A stretch of DNA of 58,419 nt from Streptomyces sp. MBT53. GTDB taxonomy: Bacteria; Actinomycetota; Actinomycetes; Streptomycetales; Streptomycetaceae. The stretch covers positions 1-58,419 of the forward strand of contig NZ_JAEQAZ010000037.1 in NCBI RefSeq assembly GCF_016654115.1, written 5' to 3'. Below the pieces are notes generated by a model. The model saw only the letters and a list, made by a program, of their open reading frames with translations, had not been told where the DNA came from and searched no databases. Positions within the stretch are counted from its first letter, which is position 1. Each line of letters begins with the position of its first letter. The translations under genes and the position numbers were made by a program. Of this stretch, positions 32,624 to 41,641 are shown in pieces.

Positions 32624-33289
32624 TCAGGGGGTGGTCGAGCGCACTTCACGGTACGCCGCCGCCGGTGCGGGCCGCGCATCGAGGGCGCCCCGGACCAGCA
32701 GGAACTGTGCCGCCGCGTAGGTGAGCATGATCCAGAAGTCGGGCCTGGGCAGTTGCGGCCAGTCGGCGACGCCGGTCGCGATGAGGGTGTCGGAGAGCAT
32801 GAAGAGCGCCCCGCCGAGCCCGGCGACGGGGCCGAGCCTGGTGGCCGCGGTGTACGCCATGGCGGTCAGGAGGGTGCTGTAGCCGGCGACGGGGACACGG
32901 AGGCCGGTCGGCAGGTCGGGCCACAGCAGGACGACCAGGGTGACGAGGGCGACGGCGTAGCCGACGGCGAGCAGACCCGCACGCGCGCGTGGCGGACCGT
33001 GGCGCCGGAACAGGACGAGGTAGCAGACGTGGCCGACGGCGAAGGAGGCCATCCCGGCCATGAAGGCGGGGTCGGTGTCGGAGAGCAGCAGGACGTCGCC
33101 GCCCCAGCCGCACAGCAGGGCGGCGACCAGGAGCCGGGGGCCGCCCGCGCGGGCGGCGAACGCGGCGAGCAGCGGCACGATCAGCGGCTTGGCGACCAGA
33201 TGGCCGGCGCGGAAACCCACAGAGAGGGAGACGAGGTCGAGGGCTGCGGCGAGGACGAAGGCGGCCAGGAGCGCCCGGGACGCTCTCAC
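32624..33289 (-). CDS. YhhN/TMEM86-family membrane protein (lysoplasmalogenase-like)
   Basis: This 221-residue protein has eight hydrophobic helices with the family's KPLIVPLLAAF, GDVLLL and FMLSDTLIA motifs holding conserved Asp residues. Animal homologues hydrolyse the vinyl-ether bond of lysoplasmalogens. GTG 33289 overlaps the upstream desaturase stop (GTGA), so the two are cotranslated, which supports a lipid-related role for both. Confidence 0.88.
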   Translation of the reverse strand: MRASRALLAAFVLAAALDLVSLSVGFRAGHLVAKPLIVPLLAAFAARAGGPRLLVAALLCGWGGDVLLLSDTDPAFMAGMASFAVGHVCYLVLFRRHGPPRARAGLLAVGYAVALVTLVVLLWPDLPTGLRVPVAGYSTLLTAMAYTAATRLGPVAGLGGALFMLSDTLIATGVADWPQLPRPDFWIMLTYAAAQFLLVRGALDARPAPAAAYREVRSTTP

Positions 33290-34152
33290 GCGACCACGGA
33301 CTCCTCGGCCTGTTCCACCGCCGCCACCGGCGTCCAGCCGGGTCCGCGGAACACCCGCCCCGCGCGCTCGCGCCAACTGGTCGCCGCCTTCAGATCCTTG
33401 GCGATGGCGACGTACTCATGGGTGGCGACCTTGATCGGGTTGAACGTGTTGATGTTCTTGGTCAACCCGTAGACGGGCCGATCGACCTCGGGGACGAACG
33501 ACCCGAAGAGCCGGTCCCAGACGATGAGGATGCCGCCGAAGTTGCGGTCCAGATAGCCGCCCTGGGAGGCGTGGTGGACCCGGTGGTGGGACGGCGTGTT
33601 GAAGACGAACTCAAACCACCGGGGCATCTTGTCGATCCGCTCGGTGTGGATCCAGAACTGGTAGACGAGGTTCACCGAGGAGCAGAACGCCAGCGCGGCG
33701 GGATGCACGCCCAGGGCGACGAGCGGGACGTAGAAGGGCCACACCGTGAGGGTCGTCCAGGGCTGGCGCAGGGCCGTCGTCAGGTTGAACCTGCGGCTGG
33801 AGTGGTGGACGACGTGGCAGGCCCAGAGGATGCGGATCACGTGGTGGCCGCGGTGGGACCAGTAGTAGAAGAAGTCCTGCCCGAGCAGCATCAGCGGGAC
33901 CGTCCACCACAGCACGGGCACGCGCAGGGGCGTGAGTTCGTAGATCGCGGTGTAGATCGCGACGATGGGGATCTTCCAGAGGAAGTCGAAGACGAGGCTC
34001 CCGAGCCCCATGCCGACGCTCGTGGCGGCGTCCTTCGCCTCGTAGCCCGCCGCGTCCTCGTCGGGGTGGACGCGCACGCTGATCATCTCGATCACGGTGA
34101 GCAGCACGAAGGCGGGTATCGACCAGAGCACGGCATCGGGCAGGTTCGGCAT
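33286..34152 (-). CDS. sterol desaturase/fatty-acid hydroxylase-like membrane enzyme
   Basis: This 288-residue di-iron membrane protein has the histidine clusters HRGHH, HVVHHSS and HHRVHH spaced as in the superfamily, within four transmembrane helices. The C-terminal half has GGILIVWDRLFGSFVPE. It probably hydroxylates or desaturates a lipid. It is coupled to the YhhN-type gene, which suggests ether-lipid or plasmalogen-type chemistry, but that is inference. ATG 34152 fits the family start; GTG 34182 is an alternative. Confidence 0.9.
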   Translation of the reverse strand: MPNLPDAVLWSIPAFVLLTVIEMISVRVHPDEDAAGYEAKDAATSVGMGLGSLVFDFLWKIPIVAIYTAIYELTPLRVPVLWWTVPLMLLGQDFFYYWSHRGHHVIRILWACHVVHHSSRRFNLTTALRQPWTTLTVWPFYVPLVALGVHPAALAFCSSVNLVYQFWIHTERIDKMPRWFEFVFNTPSHHRVHHASQGGYLDRNFGGILIVWDRLFGSFVPEVDRPVYGLTKNINTFNPIKVATHEYVAIAKDLKAATSWRERAGRVFRGPGWTPVAAVEQAEESVVA

Positions 34153-34252
34153 GGGTGAACCGTAGGACCGCGAATCGGTCACGACTAGACGTTGTTACCC
34201 ACAAGTATTTCCTGGGGTACGCGCTTGCTTGTTGGCGATCTCCGCCAACACG

Positions 34253-34972
34253 TCACGCTCCCGCCGCTCCCAGCAGCGTCCCCGCCGCATACGTCACGGC
34301 CATCGCCAGCGCGCCCCCGGCCACGTTCCGCACCATCGCCGTCCTCGGGCCGGCCGCGCCGAGCCGTGCGCTGGTCCAGCCGGTGAAGACGAGAGCGGCC
34401 AGGGACGAGACCACGGTGACGCCGAGGCGCCAGCCGGCCGGGGGCAGGACGATCGCCAGGAGGGGCAGCAGGGCGCCGGCCGTGAAGGACAGGAAGCTCG
34501 CCCAGGCCGCGTGCCAGGGGTTGGTGAGGTCGTCGGGGTCGATGTTGAGCTCCACGCGCGCGTGGGCACGCAGCGCGTCGCGTTCCGTGAGCTGGGCCGC
34601 CGCCTCCATGGCCACCTCACGGGTCAGACCGCGGTCCTGGAGGAGTTCGGTCAACTCCTCCAGTTCGGCCTCCGGCTGCTCCCTCAACTCGCGCTTCTCC
34701 AGGGCCAGTGCGGCCTTCTCCGAGTCGCGCTGGGTGGAGACGGACACGTACTCCCCCGCCGCCATCGACATCGACCCGGCGAGGAGACCGGCGAGGCCGG
34801 CCGTCAGCAGCGCCGAGCGGTCGTCCGTGGCGCCGGCCACGCCGACGACGAGACCGGCGGTGGACAGGATGCCGTCGTTGGCGCCGAGGACCGCGGCCCG
34901 CAGCCAGTTCAGCCGCGAGCCGAGGCTGCCGCCGTGCGCCTCGGCGTGGGACCCGCCGTTGGTTTCAGTCAC
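34253..34972 (-). CDS. VIT1/CCC1-family divalent metal transporter
   Basis: The 239-residue membrane protein has LGANDGILSTAGLVVGVAGA in the first helix, AGSMSMAAGEYVSVSTQRDSE at the second and a cytosolic metal-binding loop rich in Glu. It then has three C-terminal helices. The family moves iron or manganese, usually outward or into a store. The start is GTG. It lies 24 nt after the second amidohydrolase stop on the same strand, so it may be part of that operon. Confidence 0.92.
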   Translation of the reverse strand: MTETNGGSHAEAHGGSLGSRLNWLRAAVLGANDGILSTAGLVVGVAGATDDRSALLTAGLAGLLAGSMSMAAGEYVSVSTQRDSEKAALALEKRELREQPEAELEELTELLQDRGLTREVAMEAAAQLTERDALRAHARVELNIDPDDLTNPWHAAWASFLSFTAGALLPLLAIVLPPAGWRLGVTVVSSLAALVFTGWTSARLGAAGPRTAMVRNVAGGALAMAVTYAAGTLLGAAGA

Positions 34973-34996
34973 CCCCGGAGGATTCCACCCCCGGCC

Positions 34997-36253
34997 TCAC
35001 CACACCCGTACCGACGCCCCCCGCGCGAACACCGGGCTCGTGGCGTCCGCCGGTGGTTGTGCGAGCGGCTCGGCGATCTCGGCCACCGTGGGACCGACCT
35101 TCGCCGCGATCGGGTCCAGTAGGTCCAGGTCGAAGCCGTACACGCGGGCCGCGTTGCCGCCGAGCATGGCGGCGACCTCGTCGCTCGGCACGCGCGCGTA
35201 GGCGAAGCGCAGGCCTTCCCTGGAGTACGGATAAGTGCCCTCGTCGTGCGGGTAGTCGCTGCCCCACATGATCTTCTCGATGCCGATGCGGTCGCGCAGG
35301 GGCACCTCGTGGGGGCGCATGAAACTGGCTCCTACGAAGCAGTTGTCTCGCCAGACCTCCGACGGACCCTTGCCCATCGAGGCGGCGAGCCCCGCGCCGA
35401 ACCTGGACTCCGCGGTGGTCGCCTTCGACGCCGCCGCGACCAGGCGCCCGTGGTAGTAGTCCAGCATGTCGAGCACCCCGGGTATCCAGCCGGAGCCCTG
35501 CTCGGTCAGCACCAGTTTCAGGTCCGGGTGGCGGCGGAAGGCACCGCCGAAGATCAGGTGCCACAGGGCGCGGTGCGAGAACCAGGTCGTCTCGACCATG
35601 AACACCGCGCGGGCGGCCGGTTCGTCGCCGAGGGGCGGGGCGGCCGAGCCCGCGTGGTGGTTGACGGGCACACCGAGTTCCGCGCACACGGCCCAGATCG
35701 GGTCGTACGCCGACGAGTACAGCTCCGGCAGCCCCGAGCCCGGTGGGGTGCCGGGGAGCAACAGGCCGCCCTTGAGGCCGGCTTCGACCGCCCACCGGAT
35801 CTCCTGGACGGCCTCCTGGACGTCGTTCAGGAGGATCTGGAAGACACCCGCCCGCCGGCCCGGCGCGGCCACGCAGAAGTCCGCCAGCCAGCGGTTGTGG
35901 GCGCGCAGACCGGCCCAGCGGCGCTCGAACTCCTCGGCCGTCGGCGCGGGCGCCATGAGGGAGCCGGACGGGAAGAACGGCGGGACGGTGTTCGGGAAGA
36001 CGACCTCGGCGACGATCCCGTCCTGCTCCAGCTCCGCGATCCGCCGCGCGGAGTTCCAGTTCCTGTCGGCCGTGTCGGCGACCAGGTCCTCGTAGGGGTT
36101 GACGTACGTGGCCGCCCACGCGTCGAACTCGTCGTGGTACCGCTGCTCCAAGTAGGGCCGGTAGTCGAGGAGATCGGCGCCCGCGTGGCAGTCGGCCGAG
36201 ATGACCGTGTACCGGTCCTCGCTCGCGGGCCTCAAGGGGCCTGTGGCGGTCAT
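34997..36253 (-). CDS. amidohydrolase-2 family enzyme (ACMSD-like TIM barrel)
   Basis: This 418-residue metal-dependent hydrolase/decarboxylase has the motifs ISADCHAG at strand 1, GLKGGLLLPG, NHHAGSAAPP, LTEQGSGWIP and MWGSDYPHDEGTYPYS with the terminal metal Asp. The first metal motif is DCH-A-G instead of DxHxH. ATG 36253 overlaps the preceding gene's stop (ATGA). It is about 30% like its neighbour, so the pair probably arose by duplication and may form a heteromer or act in sequence. Confidence 0.88.
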   Translation of the reverse strand: MTATGPLRPASEDRYTVISADCHAGADLLDYRPYLEQRYHDEFDAWAATYVNPYEDLVADTADRNWNSARRIAELEQDGIVAEVVFPNTVPPFFPSGSLMAPAPTAEEFERRWAGLRAHNRWLADFCVAAPGRRAGVFQILLNDVQEAVQEIRWAVEAGLKGGLLLPGTPPGSGLPELYSSAYDPIWAVCAELGVPVNHHAGSAAPPLGDEPAARAVFMVETTWFSHRALWHLIFGGAFRRHPDLKLVLTEQGSGWIPGVLDMLDYYHGRLVAAASKATTAESRFGAGLAASMGKGPSEVWRDNCFVGASFMRPHEVPLRDRIGIEKIMWGSDYPHDEGTYPYSREGLRFAYARVPSDEVAAMLGGNAARVYGFDLDLLDPIAAKVGPTVAEIAEPLAQPPADATSPVFARGASVRVW

Positions 36254-37533
36254 GACGTCACCCCCAGGACCGGGAAGTCGTGGTCGGTCAGCCAGTGCCG
36301 CCCGACCTCGCGGGAGCGCGCCCACGACGCCGTCACGGCCTCCTGGTCGTCCTGCTGGCCGAGTTCGGCGGGGGTGGGACCGATCCGGCGGGCCAGGGGC
36401 TCCAGGGCCGCCACGTCGAAGCCGAAGGCGTCGGCCGCCGCCAGGCCCAGCATGCGGCGGGTCTCGTCGACCGGGATGTCGTGGAAGGTGCGCTTCAGCC
36501 ACGCGCGCGTGTCGGGCCAGGTGCCCTCGGGATGCGGGAAGTCGCTGCCCCAGAGGATGTTGTCGACGCCGATCTCGTAGCGCTGGGCCAGTTCGCGGCG
36601 CTTGGTGTTGGTGGCGCAGATGAAGACCTGTCGGTCGAGGTACTCGCTCGGCGGCCGTTTCAGCTCCGCGAAGGGCGAGAGCTTCTTGCCGCCGTGGGCA
36701 CCCAGGTAGAGGCGGTCCATGAACCACAGCTGGTTCGGCAGCCACCAGCAACCCGACTCCGCGACACCGAACTTGAGCCCCGGGTGGCGTTCGAAGACCC
36801 CGGACCAGAGCAGGAACCAGAGCGGCCGGGCGGGCCACCAGGTCACCTCGCTGACGTAGATGCCCAGATGGTCCCCGTACTCGTGGCGGGGAGCCGCCCC
36901 GGAGTGGGTCAGTACGGGCATCGCGCACTCGGCGGCGGCAGCCCACACAGGGTCGTAACGGCGGTCGTGGTAGGGCTCCTTGTCGACCCACATGGAGGGG
37001 ATCATCAGGGCGCCGAGCCCGGACTCCTTGGCGCGGTGGATCTCCGCGACGACCTTCTCCGTGGGGGCCGTCACCGGCAACAGAGCGACCCCGCAGTGCC
37101 GTTCGGGGTTCTCCGAGACGAAGTCGGCGAGCCAGCGGTTGTGGGCCTGCGCGCCCGCCATGCCCAACTCGGGGTCCTGGTCCCCGGAGAGGCCGAGCCC
37201 GACCCCGAAGGGCGCGGCCGTCTGGCTGTCCACGGCGTCGGCGTCCGGGAAGACCACCTCGGCGGCCACCCCGTCGCCGTCCAGCTCCTTGAGGCGCTGC
37301 GCGGTGTCCCAACCCCCGCGCAGACCTTCCTCGTTGTCCTGGAACCACTTGGTCGCGAACGCCTCGTTGCGGATGCCGAGCCGGGTCATCTCCTCGCGAC
37401 GCCGGTCGCGTCCGGCGAGGAACCCGTCGAAGTCCCGGTGGAACCGGGCGTCCAGATAGGGCCGGTACTCCTCGGTGGGCAGTCCGGCGTGGCAGTCGGA
37501 GGAGATGATCAGGTACGGCTCCTGGTCGGTCAC
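36250..37533 (-). CDS. amidohydrolase-2 family enzyme
   Basis: This 427-residue paralogue of the next gene starts with GTG (MTDQEPYLIISSDCHAGLP). It has SSDCHAG, SGLGALMIPSMW, LTHSGAAPRHEYG, and ILWGSDFPHPEGTWPDT. The N-terminal 100 residues are highly charged. It is preceded by the SDR gene with a 10-nt gap and overlaps the next by 4 nt. In the operon context (decarboxylase-like protein, SDR) it would cut or decarboxylate an oxygenated carbon skeleton, but the substrate is unknown. Confidence 0.88.
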   Translation of the reverse strand: MTDQEPYLIISSDCHAGLPTEEYRPYLDARFHRDFDGFLAGRDRRREEMTRLGIRNEAFATKWFQDNEEGLRGGWDTAQRLKELDGDGVAAEVVFPDADAVDSQTAAPFGVGLGLSGDQDPELGMAGAQAHNRWLADFVSENPERHCGVALLPVTAPTEKVVAEIHRAKESGLGALMIPSMWVDKEPYHDRRYDPVWAAAAECAMPVLTHSGAAPRHEYGDHLGIYVSEVTWWPARPLWFLLWSGVFERHPGLKFGVAESGCWWLPNQLWFMDRLYLGAHGGKKLSPFAELKRPPSEYLDRQVFICATNTKRRELAQRYEIGVDNILWGSDFPHPEGTWPDTRAWLKRTFHDIPVDETRRMLGLAAADAFGFDVAALEPLARRIGPTPAELGQQDDQEAVTASWARSREVGRHWLTDHDFPVLGVTS

Positions 37534-37543
37534 AACAGCCCCT

Positions 37544-38428
37544 TCAGTCCAGGATGAAGCTTTCGAGGTACGACGGGTTCGCCCGGTCGAGCATCGACGC
37601 CGCCCGGGCCCGGATCTGGGCGTCGCTGTGCTCGCTCTCGGGGAGGATCCAGAAGCGGTCCGCGCGGATGCCGTCCACGACGAGGTCGGCGACCTCCTCG
37701 ACGGGCGTGAAGGCGACCTCCTTGCCCGCCGCCTTCATGGCGGTCTCCCACTGGTCGAGGCTGCGGTAAGGGGTCCTACGGGGGCGCTCCTTGGCGTACC
37801 GGTCGGGCCGGTTGCGGTGCGACTCCCACAGGCCCGTGCGCAGCATGTGCGGTCCCGGGAAGAGCACCGAGGCACCCACGCGCGCGTGCTCCGCCTTCAA
37901 GTGGGCGTACAGGGACTCGGTCATCGTCACGACGGCCGCCTTGGTGACCGCGTACACGGAGGCGGTGGGCAGCGGGGCGATACCGCCGTCCCCGGAGGAC
38001 GTGTTGACGACATGACCGGGTTGACCCGACTTGATCATCCTCGGTACGAACGCCTGGATGCCGTGGAAGACGCCCCACACGTTGACGGCGAACGCCCACT
38101 GCCAGTCGTTCGGTTCGTGCTCCCACATGCGGCCCTCGGCGCCCGACCCGACGCCCGCGTTGTTGCACAGGACATGGACGGCGCCGTACGTGTCGTACGC
38201 CGACTCGGCCAGATCCAGGACCTGTTGGCGTACGCCGACGTCGACCACGCGCGCGTGCACGTCGGCGCCGTCGGCGCGCAGATCGGCGGCGGCCTTGTCG
38301 AGGGCGCCCTCCTCGACATCGGCGAGCACCACCTTGAGCCCGTCGGCGGCGAACCGCCGTGCCATCGCGAGCCCGATCCCGCTCGCGGCCCCGGTGACGA
38401 CGGCGACCTGACCCTCCCTCAGCTCCAT
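37544..38428 (-). CDS. short-chain dehydrogenase in catabolic operon
   Basis: The 294-residue SDR has TGAASGIGLAMARRFA, NNAGVGSG, a catalytic Ser in TSSGDGGIAPLP, and YAVTK. A C-terminal extension beyond the core (about 220-294) carries SLDQWETAMKAAGKEVAFTP and may form a lid. Its ATG overlaps the preceding TGA by one base (TGATG). It is probably an NAD-dependent dehydrogenase acting on the product or substrate of the operon's hydrolases. Confidence 0.9.
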   Translation of the reverse strand: MELREGQVAVVTGAASGIGLAMARRFAADGLKVVLADVEEGALDKAAADLRADGADVHARVVDVGVRQQVLDLAESAYDTYGAVHVLCNNAGVGSGAEGRMWEHEPNDWQWAFAVNVWGVFHGIQAFVPRMIKSGQPGHVVNTSSGDGGIAPLPTASVYAVTKAAVVTMTESLYAHLKAEHARVGASVLFPGPHMLRTGLWESHRNRPDRYAKERPRRTPYRSLDQWETAMKAAGKEVAFTPVEEVADLVVDGIRADRFWILPESEHSDAQIRARAASMLDRANPSYLESFILD

Positions 38429-39225
38429 CAGACGCTCCCCTCGGGAGGCCCGTCATGGACCTGTTGCGGGTCGTCGTAGCGCTGGTGGATGTACGGCAAC
38501 AGGGCCCGCGCGTCGACCCGTTCGACGACCCTGCCGCGCTGGTCGCTGGTCTTCTCGCCGATGGTGATGTCGACGAGGGTGCGTACGGGGAGGTCGGCGA
38601 CCGGGTCGTACATGGACTCGCGCAGGACGACGTCCCCGGTGACGCGTTCGAGGCGGCGGACCTTCTCGTTGCGCACGCAGTGCACGAGCACCGGGTCGGC
38701 GTCGAAGCCCGAACCGTCCACCGCGGGAAGGAACTTGAAGTAGAAGTCGGTCTTCTGGGTCGGCCCGGGGAGGGGCAGTTCCTCGCTGACCGCGCCGCGG
38801 ACCTCGACGAAGGCGATGCCGTGCCGGGCCAGGGACGCGTGCACGACGAGGCCCACGCGTTCGACGGTGACCTCGCCGAGCTTCTTGGGTTCGCCGAAGA
38901 CCTCACGGCCGCCGGTGAGGGCCCGTTCGTGGGTCATCGGCATGACCAGCGGGTACCAGCCCTCGACGCCGTCGTGCGCGGCGGCGACCGCGAACGAGCC
39001 CGCGCCCAGGGGGTATCCGGTCAGTTCGACCTTGCTGATGTTCACCCGGACCAGGGGCCGCCCGGTGGGCTTGAGGGGCGGCGGCAGGACCGCCGCGACC
39101 GCGTCCGGGTCGCTCTCCCAGACGGCCACCACACCGGTGGACCAGATGTCGGGGAGCTTCGCGCTCGCCGTGCGTGCGGCGGCGATCTCCGCCTCGGTCC
39201 GTGCGCCGTACCGTACGCGTGCCAT
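38428..39225 (-). CDS. acetoacetate-decarboxylase-like (ADC-domain) protein
   Basis: This 265-residue protein has the ADC fold signatures VNISKVELTGYPLGAGSFAVAA and TGGREVFGEPKKLGEV, where the Lys in EPKKL matches the Schiff-base position. True acetoacetate decarboxylase, or the ADC-like aldolase-dehydratases, act on beta-keto acids. It is the first gene of a likely four- to five-gene minus-strand operon. ATG 39225 was chosen at the start of homologous sequence (MARVRYG); the open frame continues upstream through low-complexity Arg-rich sequence. Confidence 0.85.
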   Translation of the reverse strand: MARVRYGARTEAEIAAARTASAKLPDIWSTGVVAVWESDPDAVAAVLPPPLKPTGRPLVRVNISKVELTGYPLGAGSFAVAAAHDGVEGWYPLVMPMTHERALTGGREVFGEPKKLGEVTVERVGLVVHASLARHGIAFVEVRGAVSEELPLPGPTQKTDFYFKFLPAVDGSGFDADPVLVHCVRNEKVRRLERVTGDVVLRESMYDPVADLPVRTLVDITIGEKTSDQRGRVVERVDARALLPYIHQRYDDPQQVHDGPPEGSV

Positions 39226-39397
39226 ACGCCGTACCGCCCTTCGTAGGCCGTCATCCGTCAGGCGGGCAGCACGCTTGCACCGGGCGGGCAAAAGGTCCAT
39301 AGGCACGCGCGCGTGCGTTCGGCGGACCCGAACGGGCGGGCGGGACAAGGCACCTGAGGGACAGGGCTGTCAGTGACGGCCCGTATCCTCAGTGACC

Positions 39398-40387
39398 ATG
39401 CTCGAAGACCACTCGCCCGCAGTGTCCGCAGCCGCTCCGTGGCCGGCCGCGTATCCCCAGGGGTATGCGGTAGTTGACGTGGAGACCACCGGTCTGGCCC
39501 GGGACGACCGGATAATCTCCGCGGCCGTCTACCGCCTGGACGCGCTCGGCGAGGTCGAGGACCACTGGTACACGATGGTCAACCCGGAGCGCGATCCCGG
39601 CCCCGTGTGGATCCACGGTCTGACGAGTGACGTACTGGAGGGCGCGCCCCTCTTCAAGGACATCGCCGAGGAGTTCGCGACCCGCCTGGAGGGCCGGGTG
39701 CTGGTCGCTCACAACGCGGTCTTCGACTGGCAGATGATCGCGCGGGAGTACGCGCGCGTGCAGATCGAGCCGCCGGTCCGTCAGCGGCTGTGCACCATCG
39801 CGCTCTCCAAGGAGCTGGCCCTGCCGCTGCCCAACCACAAGCTGGAGTCCCTGGCGGCGCACTTCGGTGTCGTGCAGCAGCGCGCGCACCACGCGCTGGA
39901 CGACGCGCGCGTGCTCGCCGAGGCGTTCCGGCCGAGCCTGCGGGCGGCGGCGAGCAGCGGCGTGAGGCTGCCGCTGCACGAGTGCCGGCCACTGACCGAG
40001 TGGACCGCCGACCGGCCCGCGCCCCGGATCGGGCAGCAGGCGGGCGGCTACAGCGGCTACGGGGCGGGCAGTTGGCGTCCCGCGCGCAAGCGGCCCGCGT
40101 GCCCCTACCCGAACCCGGGGCGGTTCGAGGACGGCAAGCCGCTCAAGCAGGGGATGCGGATCGCGTTCTCCGGGGACACGTCGATCGAGCGCGAGCTGCT
40201 GGAGGACCGCGCGGTGGAGGCCGGGCTGCATGTCGCCACGAGCCTGTCCCGGCTGACCAGCCTGCTCGTCACGAACGACCCGGACTCGGGCACCTCGAAG
40301 GTGGTCAAGGCCCGCCAGTTCGGCACACCGGTGGTGGACGAGGCGGCGTTCGGACAGCTGCTCCGGGACGTCGAGCAGGCGGACTGA
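39398..40387 (+). CDS. DEDDh 3'-5' exonuclease with C-terminal BRCT-like domain
   Basis: This is a 329-residue protein. The exonuclease domain (22-185) has VVDVETTG (D and E of Exo I), a VLVAHNAVFDWQMI Exo II region and HHALDDA (His and Asp of Exo III). The C-terminal region (about 245-325, GMRIAFSGDTSIERELLEDRAVEAG) resembles a BRCT domain. It looks like a DNA polymerase III epsilon-type proofreading or repair nuclease fused to a BRCT module, an arrangement common in Streptomyces. The start is ATG 39398 or GTG 39392. Confidence 0.9.
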   Translation: MLEDHSPAVSAAAPWPAAYPQGYAVVDVETTGLARDDRIISAAVYRLDALGEVEDHWYTMVNPERDPGPVWIHGLTSDVLEGAPLFKDIAEEFATRLEGRVLVAHNAVFDWQMIAREYARVQIEPPVRQRLCTIALSKELALPLPNHKLESLAAHFGVVQQRAHHALDDARVLAEAFRPSLRAAASSGVRLPLHECRPLTEWTADRPAPRIGQQAGGYSGYGAGSWRPARKRPACPYPNPGRFEDGKPLKQGMRIAFSGDTSIERELLEDRAVEAGLHVATSLSRLTSLLVTNDPDSGTSKVVKARQFGTPVVDEAAFGQLLRDVEQAD

Positions 40388-40481
40388 GCGCGCCACGGGG
40401 AGCCGTACGGACGGGTGATTGGGGCGCGACTCGCCCCGCGTCCGCTCGCCCGTGCCGGGCGGACGGCCCACCCTGTGGCGC

Positions 40482-40715
40482 ATGGCGAGATGTGAAGTGT
40501 GCGGCAATGACTACGGCATGAGCTTCGAGGTGCACGCGCAGGGCGCGGTGCACGTCTTCGACTGCTTCTCGTGCGCGATCCACCGCATGGCCCCGATCTG
40601 CGAGCACTGCCGGGTGCAGATCATCGGCCAGGGCGTGGAGGTCGAGGGCCACTGGTTCTGCGGCGGCCACTGTGCGCGGGCGGAGGGGAAGGTGGGGATC
40701 ATCGACAAGGTCTGA
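40482..40715 (+). CDS. small zinc-ribbon protein
   Basis: This 77-residue protein has CxxC pairs CEVCG (C4/C7), CFSC, CEHC and a final CGGHC. These eight or so Cys/His residues can bind two zinc ions. It looks like a tandem treble-clef or LIM-like fold, sometimes labelled prokaryotic metallothionein. It may be an adaptor or metal sink; function is unknown. The ATG is 40482. The open frame continues upstream without similarity. Confidence 0.78.
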   Translation: MARCEVCGNDYGMSFEVHAQGAVHVFDCFSCAIHRMAPICEHCRVQIIGQGVEVEGHWFCGGHCARAEGKVGIIDKV

Positions 40716-40775
40716 GGACGGTCCGAGGACAGACCCCCCTGAATGCGCCCCGCGACCGAGTTGTACGGTCGTGGG

Positions 40776-41570
40776 GTGTACCGCTTCCTGATGTCCCGGC
40801 AGTGGGTGATCCTCGCGTTGATCACCCTCCTCCTGATCCCCACGATGATCAGGCTGGGCATCTGGCAGATGCACCGCTACGAGATGCGCAGCGCCCGCAA
40901 CCAGTTGGTCGCGAACGCGCTGCACGCCAAGCCGGTCCCCGTGGAGCAGATCAGCACCCCCGGGCACGCGGTCACCCGTACGGAGAAGTACCGCACCGTC
41001 ACCGCGACGGGCACCTTCGAGACCTCCAAGGAAGTCGTCGTCCGGCGCCGCACCAATGACGACGACGAGGTCGGCTTCCATGTACTCACCCCGTTCGTGT
41101 TGACGGACGGCAAGGTGGTGTTGATCAACCGTGGATGGATCCCGGCGACCGGCGCGCAGACCGCCTTCCCGAAGATCCCCGCGCCGCCGAGCGGCAGGAC
41201 CACGATCACCGGGCGTCTGATGGCCGACGAGACGACCGCGGCCAGCGGCATCAAGGACATCAAGGGCCTGCCCGACCGCCAGATCATGTTGATCAACAGT
41301 GAGGAGCAGGCGAAGCGGCTCGGCGCCCAGGTGCTCGGCGGCTATGTCGAGCAGACGGCGCCCGAGGCGAAGGGCGGCACCCCGGAGCAGATCTCCGACC
41401 CGGGCAAGGAAGACGCCCCGCTGAACTACGCGTACATGATCCAGTGGTGGCTGTTCGCCGCGGCCGTCCCGGTCGGCTACGTCGTCCTGGCGCGGCGCGA
41501 GGCCCGCGACCGCCGGGAGGCGGCGGCGAAGGCCGAGGAGCCGGCGGAGGCCGAGCCCGCGACGGTGTGA
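40776..41570 (+). CDS. SURF1-family cytochrome oxidase assembly protein
   Basis: The 264-residue protein has two transmembrane helices (residues about 8-28 and 220-238). Between lies a soluble domain with LGIWQMHRYEMRSARNQ, FHVLTPFVLTDGKVVLINRGWIP and the C-terminal NYAYMIQWWLFA. SURF1 aids insertion of haem a into cytochrome c oxidase. The start is GTG 40776 with GTGGG upstream, matching the family's MYRFL beginning. The tail is Ala/Glu-rich. Confidence 0.9.
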   Translation: MYRFLMSRQWVILALITLLLIPTMIRLGIWQMHRYEMRSARNQLVANALHAKPVPVEQISTPGHAVTRTEKYRTVTATGTFETSKEVVVRRRTNDDDEVGFHVLTPFVLTDGKVVLINRGWIPATGAQTAFPKIPAPPSGRTTITGRLMADETTAASGIKDIKGLPDRQIMLINSEEQAKRLGAQVLGGYVEQTAPEAKGGTPEQISDPGKEDAPLNYAYMIQWWLFAAAVPVGYVVLARREARDRREAAAKAEEPAEAEPATV

Positions 41571-41641
41571 TCCCTCCCTCGCTTCACCCGCCCGGCCCCG
41601 AACCTTGATTGCCTCATCAACAGGCAGGGAACCCGCACCCC

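Noticed and set aside
36254..37348. 783-residue fusion frame ahead of the second amidohydrolase
   Set aside because: It is a shadow of the first amidohydrolase gene in another frame; the ATGA overlap at 36250-36253 marks the true start.
39226..39397. N-terminal extension of the ADC-like protein to 39348
   Set aside because: The added residues are Arg-rich and unrelated to the family; MARVRYG at 39225 is the better start.
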